Assembly (NCBI GenBank): GCA_016584305.1
Contig: JACEEZ010004806.1
Location: 52,501-116,500 of the forward strand
Length of the DNA stretch: 64,000 nt
DNA from: Chionoecetes opilio
Taxonomy: Eukaryota > Arthropoda > Malacostraca > Decapoda > Majidae
Direction: 5' to 3'
Made by a program: the position numbers and the translations under genes. This document shows positions 37,063 through 47,190 of this stretch, piece by piece; the stretch's first letter is position 1, and each line of letters begins with the position of its first letter. Below the pieces are notes generated by a model. The model was not told the origin of the DNA, searched no databases, and worked only from the letters and a program-made list of their open reading frames with translations.

Positions 37063-37180
37063 AGTCAATTCGCCCACTCTAAAGTCAATTCGCCCACACG
37101 ATCCATGTCACGGAGTCATGTAACTATATCTTCCTCTGGCAGAAATGGAATGAACCACCAGTAACCTTGGGCGAAATGAC
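37063..37180. repeat. 118-bp direct repeat, right copy
   Basis: Second copy of 34887-35004. Confidence 0.9.
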
Positions 37181-37341
37181 TCCATAGTGTGGGCGAATTG
37201 ACCTGTGGGCGAAATGACTCCATGGTGTGGCGAAATGGCATGTGGTAGTTCATTTCAGTCAAAGTCGGAAGGATGAGTTCCAAAGTATTTCCACGTTACC
37301 TAACGTCACTGGGGGGGGGGGTTCCCTCCCATAGTTATTTT

Positions 37342-37897
37342 GGTAAATTTTTACGATGGCACCAAACTTCCCTACACAATTGGGAGCATGGTTTCTGTTT
37401 AACTTATTGTATTCTAAGAGACATTTTCCCCTTGAGCTTTCCGTCGCAAATCAATAGTTTCGGAAATATAGAACATTTTAGGTTGGGGGAGGAATATGTC
37501 TCCTTGTTTACAAAATGCCTCCCTCTTCCTCTTCTTGTGACCTGTATCACTTTTGTTTCGGAGGCGCAACCGTGGCTACCTTACCTAACCTAACCTAACC
37601 TTACCTAACCTAAACCTAACCTAACCTAACCTTTAACCTCCTAACTGGGTCCAATAATGAAAAAGTTTAATAAAATACCAAACAAAAGCGATGCAGGTCA
37701 CAAGAAGAGGAAGAGGGAGGCATTTTGTAAACAAGGAGACATACCCCCCCCCCCCACCTAAAATGTGCTATATCTCCGAAACTATTGATTTGCGACGGAA
37801 AGCTCAAAGAGAAAGTGTCTCTTAGAATACAATAAGGTAAACAAAAACCATGCTCCCAATTGTGTAGGGAAGTTTGGTGTCATCGTAAAATAATACC
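37342..37897. mobile_element. GGTA-ended foldback MITE, copy 3, with 8-bp duplication
   Basis: Starts GGTAAATTTTTACGATGGCA and ends CATCGTAAAATAATACC. GTTATTTT flanks both sides (37334-37341 and 37898-37905). The palindrome is nearly complete (TTTCCGTCGCAAATCAATAG against its complement at 37785). GG...CC ends with an 8-bp duplication suit Merlin-like transposons, which is inference. Confidence 0.75.
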
Positions 37898-37934
37898 GTT
37901 ATTTTTCATTGCCGACGGCTGTTGTAGGGGTTAA

Positions 37935-37985
37935 AAATACTCCTTATACTCCTGATGAAAACGAAACGTTCAGGATACTTAAAAA
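37935..37985 (+). mobile_element. Hammerhead-like core, Penelope remnant
   Basis: CTCCTGATGAAAACGAAACG followed by TTCAGGATACTT has CTGATGA and GAAACG with almost no stem II, similar in order to the cores at 10166-10843. Low confidence. Confidence 0.3.
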
Positions 37986-38149
37986 CACCGATCGTGTATT
38001 GGTTATAGCTGCACTTATACCCAGGTGTTTATGACCTATTAGAGGGCAGGTCAGAGGTGTCTCACATCAAAATCATTGCACACAAGTGTTTGTTTGACCA
38101 AGGAGGAACAGGTCTTACCGAGCAGCCTGGATGACATTGAAAGCTGTCA

Positions 38150-38255
38150 TGGGATATCACAACATATGACATAATAAATGGAGACTATTCTGTCGCGGTC
38201 ATCCCCTTAGGTATGCTCTTAGGAGCGGACTTCAGTAACGGATAGATAGATAGAT
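38150..38255 (+). repeat. Second copy of the 6295-6415 repeat
   Basis: ATAAATGGAGACTATTCTGT, CGCGGTCATCCCCTTAGG and a GATAGATAGATAG tail, diverged from 6295-6415. Confidence 0.5.
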
Positions 38256-38457
38256 AAACTAAATCTTTTACCTTAGTAAAGTAATTTACACGTGAGACCG
38301 GCTGTCGGGACAAGACGAGGACCTGTCGTGATTCTCGTCTCGTTATCGTCCTCTTCATAACACCTGCATCGCCTTGACCCTTCATAAGCTGCCCTGCCAC
38401 CTGTCACACACATACACACGTCCCACCATCACACACCTGCTGGACAAACCTTCTTAC

Positions 38458-38513
38458 CTGTGCTTCACGCGGTGCTCGCCTCGTCTCCTTCAGCTTGAGC
38501 TTGAGATGCACAC
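38458..38513 (-). other. IARS1: Candidate non-coding first exon of IARS1
   Basis: On the minus strand the sequence ends GTGAAGCACAG|GTAAGAA, a near-ideal splice donor. The ATG exon of IARS1 has an acceptor at 33967/33966 (CTGCAG|GAGGCG), so it needs an upstream exon. No transcript evidence; the region is cut by a hAT terminus at 38514. Confidence 0.3.
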
Positions 38514-39600
38514 TAGGGATGTGCACCGGTATCCGGTATACCGAAATACCGGTATTTTGGCGTCGGTATTACCGGTATTTTGGTTTTCCGGTATACCGGT
38601 ATCGGTATTAGTATTACATCGGTATACCGGTATCGGTATATTATTAGTCGGTATTGGATTTCGGTATTTTTATTTTTTTTTCTATTCTCGAAACAGACTC
38701 CTGACTAGTACCAAGACCAAGAATTGACTATAGCTGTAGGGCTATTTTATAGTGACTACTCCGACTGCTGAGACGCGTATGGTAGCTTAACGCTCATTGG
38801 CTCAGTATCTGAGGAGCGTTTTATCATTGGCCGCTTGCACCTCAGCTGACAATGCCGCGCTGTGAAACCTCCCTCCCTCCCTCCCTCCCTCTACCCCTGA
38901 GGGTAAATCATCACAGAAAACGGACCATTACATATCACACAAGCGTCACTATAAAAATCTAGCCTAGCTCACATTTTCATTATTGTTATTATTATTATTC
39001 TATTATTATTATAATTTTTATTGTTATTATCATTATTAGTCTGCTATTATTATGGTTATTATCATCATCATTTTCATTATTGTTATTATTATTGTCATCC
39101 AAATTATTATTATTATTTTATTATTAATATTGTAGTATTCACATTAGCTAGACACGGGTTACACCGTTACACCAAACACAGAGTTCACACACAAGTTTAT
39201 TACGGCGGGAATATGTAGGTAAGTACAGCGGAGGGAGGCCATGAGTGAGGAACACACAGAGAAGGTGCGTGTGTTCTATATGGTGGCAGGGAGGTAACTG
39301 GAGAATCCTCGCCACCAGTGGCGGCTCGTGGCATAGGGCTGTAGAGCTGCAGCACCCCCAGACACTCACTGCCAGGTGTATGATGCCTTTAGAGACACAG
39401 CAGAATTGATACACTACTAACAAATATATCATAATAAAAAGTCATTATATGTTATTTAATTATTTTCAATACGTTACTAAGTGAATTTTCATTAAAACTA
39501 GACCAACATTTAAGTTACTTTCATATTTGCTGTACGATTCATGTCTGCGCCGCCGCCGCGCCACTTGTGAACACAAAGAGCTGCAGTCGAGGCAGCTAAA

Positions 39601-40452
39601 GGCGGCGTCACACTAGCACTTTTTCCGTTTAGTTTTTTCAGCAACTTTCTCATAACTAACAATTTTCTGACTGCAAGCCGTCACACACACACAATCGTTC
39701 GCCTGCACTACCAGTCAGCTGTTGCATGTAAACAAACATGGCTCCGACGCCAGGGCAAGCTATTGCTGGTATACACTTAATTATGTGTATTATTTATCAG
39801 TAGTAGACCTAATATCGACCTAGATAAGACCTAGAATATCAAGGCCTTCTTGATGTACAAGTCTCTGTGGTCCCAGAGACAAGCTATATATAGAGGGTGG
39901 CCACGCGTATGCATTCAACGAGAAATTCTTCTGAGCTACGTGTCCACAGCATTTCGTCTATAATCTTAAGTTGAAGTCTTGAAGAGTGAGAAACAAATTT
40001 TGAGTGTGACTTGAAAAAGAAACACAACGAGCTTGACAGACGATTTCCTTGACCTACAAAGCGATAATAAACAGAAGAGGTCACAAGAAGAAGAAGAAGA
40101 AGAACAATCGAGTCATGCGAGAGACTGTTGGCTGTTATATAGAACCGGCTTTTAAATGTATCTACATGTACAATAGTCACGTGAATATTTTTAATACTTT
40201 CAAATGTATCGAATTATAATTTGCAAAAAATTACTAATTTATATCGAATATCTTTAAAGTAATCACTATGGATTTTGATTTGACTATGAAAGTTGCCTTC
40301 AACTTTCCATATCAAGACGATCACGATCGTCTGACTCAGACTGACTGATTCAGACGGACTAACTAGTCAGAGCGAGAAAAAATTAGTCAGAGCGAGAAAA
40401 AACCAACGGAGATCGTCTAACTAGACGGAAAAAGTGCTAGCGTGACGCCGCC
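39601..40452. mobile_element. MITE with GGCGGCGTCACACTAGC termini
   Basis: GGCGGCGTCACACTAGCACT at the left, CTAGCGTGACGCCGCC at the right, flanked by TAAA on both sides (39597-39600, 40453-40456). The subterminal TTTTTCCGT is also mirrored. Likely Harbinger-related; it abuts the next element directly. Confidence 0.75.
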
Positions 40453-40867
40453 TAAAGCGGGTATCACACGAGGCGTTTCGTCGGACTGTTTCGTCGAACC
40501 AAACAAGCATTTGGTTGGACCTGTTCGTCGAACACTGACAACACATCTAGCACACGGTTGGGCCAACCGCTTCACCGAACAATAAATAACAAACAAAGAT
40601 GAAGCGATGACAGTGGGAGGCGCGGAGATTTTGTGTTAATGTTTTAACTTTAGGGGCATATATATATACGTAGCTACTGGTGATGAAAAAGGAGGAGGTG
40701 ATTGTTAGAAGAGAACGGCGACATATGAAGACGAGTTCATGTGGGCTAAATGGGTTATAGTGGACGAGAACTACGCGGTCGATCGCTACCGCCGTTACCA
40801 CTTAACAGATTATTTTTTTATTGGTATAATGTGCAGTATTAATCCATTTCTGCATGCGTAACCTTTA

Positions 40868-40979
<112 letters not shown>

Positions 40980-41313
40980 AAGAAATTATAAGAGTTGTCT
41001 AATAATGCATAGACACACCCCGACCTCCCTCCCACCCACCCCTATCCCTTAGGAGGTTAGGTTAAGTTTCGGTTATGTTAATATTCTCGTCAGGGGGTCG
41101 AAGGGGTCGGAACCCCTCCCGTTAGAACCTGCGGGGCGGGGCACAGTTGCTTTCGTACAATTCCGTCACATCCCTGGTTTCTGAGACACTGACTATTATT
41201 TCCTGGCCAAGTTTTACAGCTTTTTCTGATGGAGTACATTTTATCAATGAAAAGTGACCCTAGGATTTGGTGGAAAAAAACAACTTTTTAACAGGTTTCT
41301 GGAAAATAAAAAT

Positions 41314-41640
41314 GGTAAATTTTTACGGGACCAAACTTCCCTACACAATTGGGAGCATGGTTTTTGTTGTCCTATTGATTTTAAGAGTTTCTCTTTGCTT
41401 TCGTCGCAAATCAATAGTTTTCGATATAACATTTAGGTGAGGAAGAATAAGTTCCTAGTTACAAAATAGCCTCTTTCTCTCTTGTGTGCATGCTTTCTTT
41501 GGAGGCCACCCGATGGTAACTAACCTATAACTAACTTAACTGAAACCCCTAACAACTAACCTAACCTAAACTAACTATACCTTACCTTAGGTAAATTGTT
41601 TCACACGTATTTACTACACAATTAGAGGAACTGCAACTCC
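41314..41640. mobile_element. GGTA-ended foldback MITE, copy 4 (half)
   Basis: GGTAAATTTTTACGGGACCA followed by CTACACAATTGGGAGCATGG and many small deletions. The mirror half is not found. Confidence 0.55.
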
Positions 41641-42469
41641 GAAAATCAGGGGTGCTGGCAGTTTTAAAACAATTGGTGAAAAGGGTCAACTTGAAAGAAA
41701 AATAGGGTTATCACTGCACTTAGAAACACACACTAACATTAAGAAGATTTCTTTTATGTAATTGTATAAAGCCTGATCGTAAACTGTATAAACCAAAACC
41801 AGGGTTTATAGTTGAGACGAGGTAAATGACTCCTAGATATTAATAGTCTATAAAACGATGTTTAGAAGTTATCTATACCTAGGCAGTCATATTTTCCTGT
41901 TATTATTGTGTATCAATCAGATAGAAAGCCTGGAAGTGCAATGAGTCGACGCGTGAAGTCGTAATGTTTTGATTCAATCTCCCCGCCACAATCTCCCCGC
42001 CCACCACTCCCCGCCGCGGCACGTCGCCTCCACAATTATAACCTACATTGTCGCAGCAACAAGCCGATTTCGGCATTCTTTATTCTTCGTTTTTCCAAGG
42101 CATTGCTTATTGTATTTTGACAAGCGTTTGCCAGACGCAGCAGTACTGTCTTAGAAAACAGTGTGAACATCGCCCAAATTTTACATGCCACAATATACAT
42201 GTAAAAAATATATTAAGCTTTGCTACTCGAGGCGAGTAATTTGCATTAAATTGCTATTATAGAACGTTCCATCGTAATGCATGTCATCCATATAATTAGT
42301 AGAACAACAGAAGAACTATATTTTTTGGTATTCAGATGCGGTGCATCAATGTTTATCGCGAAATTAATTTATGAAAAATATTAGTCGCGGAGCCAAAACA
42401 CAAGTAGACCAACCTTTGAGTTAAAACTGCTAGCGACCACTGGCATTTCTCGAGTTTCAGTTCATTGGA

Positions 42470-42949
42470 ATTGGGAGTGTGGTTTCTGTTCACCTTAATA
42501 GATTCTAAAAAAACATTTTCTTTATGAACTTCCGTCGCAGATCACTACTTTCGGAGATATAAGACATTTTTAATAGGAAGGAGTGTATATGAGATATGAA
42601 AATAAAATTAACCTAACCCTACCTTTAGACTCACTAATCTAACCTAACCTAACCTAGTCCCACGCTTTAACCTCATAACTAAAGCCAAATCTGCATTAAA
42701 AAAGTGTCAGAGGCAAGGAAAGAACAGATCGGGGCGATGCAGGTCACAAGAGGAAGAAGAGTGTGGTGGACGTAAACTCTTGTCTCGCCTCCCTATGACA
42801 ATTTACCGGAATTGTCATAATGCCATGAACAACATGGCATTATCTCCAAAAGTAATGATTTGCGATGGAAGCTCATAGAGATAATGTTTCCTAGAAACCA
42901 CACGCCAAATTGTGTAGGGAATTTCGGTCCTAGTGTAAAATAATACCAT
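42470..42949. mobile_element. GGTA-ended foldback MITE, copy 5
   Basis: Left terminus truncated, starting at AATTGGGAGTGTGGTTTCTG. The right end is GTCCTAGTGTAAAATAATAC plus C. The interior mirrors itself (TCCGTCGCAGATCACTACTT). Between 42950 and 43560 I see nothing recognisable. Confidence 0.65.
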
Positions 42950-45484
42950 ATGTAGTCAGTGTCTCAGAAAAGGACCGCGCAGTCCTTGTCCATTTTTACC
43001 TGATTTTGATATTACAGGTGGCCTTTTCTTCATAGGCCAGGCCTTTGAACCGGCTGCTCCTGTAGAATAAAAAAAAAACACACAAAAGGGAAACAGAAGA
43101 AAACAAAACTACATACAAGCCTGCAGTTTTATTGTCTGTTTGCCATACAGCACATTCTTTCCAAACTCTTTCACTGTCTCAATCATCCGCCCCTTGTCTC
43201 ACCACACATGTCCCAGCAGCAATAACATCCATTCTCTTCCTGTCCTTTCAACCACCTCATTCATTTCACATCCCATTTCAGTGAAAACCACATGCATCAT
43301 TTCCATTCTCTCCCCGTTATCTTCTCAGATCTCATATTCTATAATTCTACTAGTAATCATTTTATCGCAAAATGTAAACACAAACATCAAATCAACTTCA
43401 TATTTCTGAAAATCTATCACATATATAATATAGACTGATCTGTATTCATTTTACTGTAACGTATTATATGATGGTGTTCATTTCAATGCTTAATAATTGC
43501 TAACACTATTTATAACTTACAGAAAAAGTATAGACTTATTTTGACCGCAGAGTATGTTCGACGAAATGTGCAACATTTTGTATAATTTCACAAAACCATT
43601 TCATCGAACATGTTCGGTGAAATGACCCTCGAAGTTCGACCAAACAGTCCAACCAAATGGCAAGTTCGACGAAACAGTCCGACGAAACGCACCGTGTGAT
43701 AGCCGCTTAAGTCTCGTCCCTCTCGTGTTTACAGTGCGTGTAGACGTTGTGGTTAAAACGTGTTTTCTTTAATTACCCTATGACGATGGAAAATCCAGTG
43801 AAGTATTTGCAAAACATCAGCTTTTCCCAGCTGACATTAAATGAAAAGACTAAAATCAAGCGGTACCGACTTTGTTTTCAAGTAATACTGTAATTCTACC
43901 ATCACCACCTCAGCCATCTCCTCTACTACCAACACTACTACCCCCACCATCCCTTCTACCACCACCACTACTACCATATGCCCTGAAATCCGTGAACATC
44001 AACTACAACTTATAAATGAGATAGGTAAAATTTGTGTATCTCACTGTTGTGTAAAGCTTGCAGTCCCTCCATTTTATTTTATCACGAGCCGCCACTGCTC
44101 GTCACCAAGACAAGAAAGGCGAGAAGCGCGCGGAGGTATTTGGGTCGCGATGGAGTCAGATCACGCCAGTAGTCCGGCAGAAGTACGTACCATGGGACCT
44201 CTTTTTGGAGTATAAAGTTTTTTTTAAGGTTGATTATTGATGGTAAGGGCATATATATTCAGAAACTGCCGGATGACATCTTGTCATACTTGAGCAATTT
44301 GTGCTAGGAGGCGAAATCCAAGATGGTCGCCATCGAATCTGGGAAAATCTATTTTCCTCATATCTTCGTAACTATATGAGATAGAAACACGAATGAAAGG
44401 TCCTTTTATATGTTTTCATTCATCAAGATTACATTCATCAAGATTATAATGCAGCCATTATTGTATCAATAAAACACACAAAAAACAAGATGGCCGCCAT
44501 AAATGTGTTTTTCATTGCAGAAAATTGACTTTCTCAACAGCCATTACTAGATCTGATTAATGACATGCACTAGCACGGATTAGCAAGGTCTGTGTGGTAT
44601 TATTCATAAAATAAACGCTTATTTGTATATTATTTTGCATTTATTGCAACGACGCATGAGTTAATTTCTGGTTAAATCACATGAGACACAACTTGTTGGT
44701 TTAATCACTGAAAACATTTATGTATTTTGTTAAACGTAAGATATGGATTTTGATTTTTCGACTGATAGTCAATGTCACAAGTCATACAGCATTTGTGTTG
44801 CAGCAAATTCCATCGTGACAGGCACATAACATTGTGCACGACAGATTGGCACTCCGGCAACCACATCTGGATGAACGAACGGTGTGTCACTCTCGCATCC
44901 ACACCTGATCAGTCGCAAGACAGCATCTGGTGCAAGGCTGACTGTATCCGGGACTGTCGTAGGTACAAGTGATCTGTTGGTTTCATTTTTCCTCCATCCA
45001 TATTTTTCAACGTCAGTTCTGGTGGATTCGCGTCTTTCACGGCGCGCCATATGGATGCTTGATGATGCGCACGTTTCACGTTTTCCTCGAAGGCCTCGAT
45101 CGGTGGTCGGTGGTAGAGAGCATAATTTTGGTGTTGATGTATACCCTTTGCCTGTTTTTGCTGCCCAAGCACTGAGTCGTGCATTTGACATCGTGTCACT
45201 GTTGTTCTGTCCATAGCAAGCAGCCATGAATTTCGTTGCCTGCTGTATCACCGAGGGCAGCGAAACATCAATTTGTCCCAGAAGTGACAGAAGAAGTCCA
45301 CTTCTTACAACTTTTAGAACAGTGTTTTTTCCAATGCCGAAACAGCAAGCAACTGTGTCGCAACCAGAAAGTGCATGAGCAGCTAGGATTTCTGGTATGA
45401 TATCTATGTGTTTCTCAACAGTCTTGCCAATATCGTCTATTGCTCGATCTTTGATTGGAGATTCCATACTCACCATGAACTTAA

Positions 45485-46110
45485 AGTAATCGTCCAGACC
45501 ATTTCATCATTCCTGATTTGATGTAGTTAGAGTATAGCCATTATCGAGTGTATCAACAATATGTTGTCACTTCTTGCATCCAGTCTGCCGTTTTTGAATA
45601 ATCCACAATCAAAATCTGTAAATTCCCCGAGCTTCGAAAACGCTCATGGCAACTGGCAGACGATGCGCCACGGCTCGGTGAGGTAGCAAAATGAAGGCTC
45701 CTCTTCCGGCGCTGCTGTGTGTGTGTGTAGTAGTGTTTGTGTGTGTGTGTGTGTAGTAGTGTGTGTGTGTGTGTGTAGTAGTGTTTGTGTGTGTGTGTAG
45801 TAGTGTTTGTGTGTGTGTGTGTGTTTGTGTGTGTGTGCGTGTGCGTAGTAGTGTTTGTGTGTGTGTGTGTGTGCGTAGTAGTGTTTGTGTGTGTGTGTGT
45901 GTGCGTAGTAGTGTGTTGTGTGTGTGTGTAGTAGTGTTTATGTGTGTGTAGTAGTGTTTGTGTGTGTGTAGTACTGTTTGTGTGTGTAGTAGTGTTTGTG
46001 TGTGTGTAGTAGTGTTTGTGTGTGTGTAGTAGTGTTTGTGTGTGTGTGTAGTAGTGTTTGTGTATGTGTGTGTGTGTGTGTGTGGTAGTGTTTGTGTGTG
46101 TGTGTAGTAG

Positions 46111-46171
<61 letters not shown>

Positions 46172-46189
46172 TGTGTTTGTGTGTGTGTG

Positions 46190-46239
<50 letters not shown>

Positions 46240-46411
46240 TAGTGTTTGTGTGTGTGTGTAGTAGTGTTTGTGTTTGTGTGTGTGTGTAGTAGTGTTTGTG
46301 TTTGTGTGTGTGCGTAGTAGTGTTTGTGTGTGTGTGTGTGTAGTAGTGTTTGTGTGTGTAGTAATATTTGTGTGTGTCTGTAGTAGTGTTTGTGTTTGTG
46401 TGTGTGCGTAG

Positions 46412-46460
<49 letters not shown>

Positions 46461-46519
46461 AGTAGTGTGTGTGTGTGTAGTAGTGCTTGTGTGTGTGTAG
46501 TAGTGTTTGTGTGTGTGTA

Positions 46520-46563
<44 letters not shown>

Positions 46564-47190
46564 TAGTGTTGTGTGTGTGTGTGTGTGTGTGTAGTAGTGT
46601 TTGTGTGTGTTGTGTGTAGTAGTGTTTGTGTGTGTGTGTGTGTAGTAGTGTTTGTGTGTGTGTGTAGTAGTGTTTGTGTGTGTGTAGTACTGTTTGTGTG
46701 TGTGTGTGTAGAAGTGTTTGTGTGTGTAGTAGTGTTGAACCTCAGCAGGCTCCGCTAACACCTACCTGTTCATCCACCTCGTACTCTGGCTCAAACATAT
46801 AGGGTTGGGCTCCCATCACAATCTGGTTCGTTTTCCTCATTTACGCGAGCAGCGTCATTTAGTTCGGTCTCAGATTAAGCATCGTACTCTAGATCTAACA
46901 AAGCGACAGATTCACTGTCTGACACCTAAGTACAATCGCTCATCATAACATTTGCCGACAGGTCTCACAGAGGCAGACGAGTGTTGTTTACATTGGAGCG
47001 TCCCTTTTGTGACGTCATCAATAACATGCGTAGCCCTGTTGGAGGGAAGAAAATGTTTTTCGCGCGCTTTTTACAAAAGTCGTGTTTTTACGGAAATAAG
47101 GCCTGAAAATCAATTATTTTTGGTGGATTAGGTGTTTTGAATATCATTCAACATAATTAGGCAAAAAAAAATTAAGACTGGACGATTACT
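45485..47190 (-). mobile_element. TTAA-flanked element inserted in the coding remnant
   Basis: AGTAATCGTCCAGACC at the left and GACTGGACGATTACT at the right are inverted repeats, flanked by TTAA (45481-45484 and 47191-47194). TTAA duplication suits piggyBac or Kolobok; the ends lack the usual piggyBac CCC. A short minus-strand frame reads MRKTNQIVMGAQPYMFEPEY before a GTAGGT donor. Most of the rest is a TG array. Confidence 0.7.
45716..46738. repeat. (TG)n / GTAGTAGTGTTTGTG compound array
   Basis: One kilobase of TG repeats interrupted by GTAGTAGTGTTTGTG units. It reads as His/Thr-rich on the minus strand and Cys/Val-rich on the plus strand; neither is a gene. Confidence 0.95.

Larger units (their letters stand above)
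34833..37245. mobile_element. Outer element with TTCGCCCAC iterons at both ends
   Basis: The left end repeats CATTTCGCCCACA / CAATTCGCCCACA five times (34840-34923). The right end carries the same motif inverted (GGGCGAAATGACTCCAT, GGGCGAATTGACC) at 37168-37240. It encloses the foldback below. Family not recognised. Confidence 0.5.

Noticed and set aside
39247..39300. Short Kozak-like ORF MSEEHTEKVRVFYMVAG as a first exon
   Set aside because: A GTAACT donor follows, but no downstream exon could be joined with confidence.
45553..46761. 402-codon His/Thr-rich minus-strand frame
   Set aside because: Low-complexity TG/CA array with no stops, not a protein.
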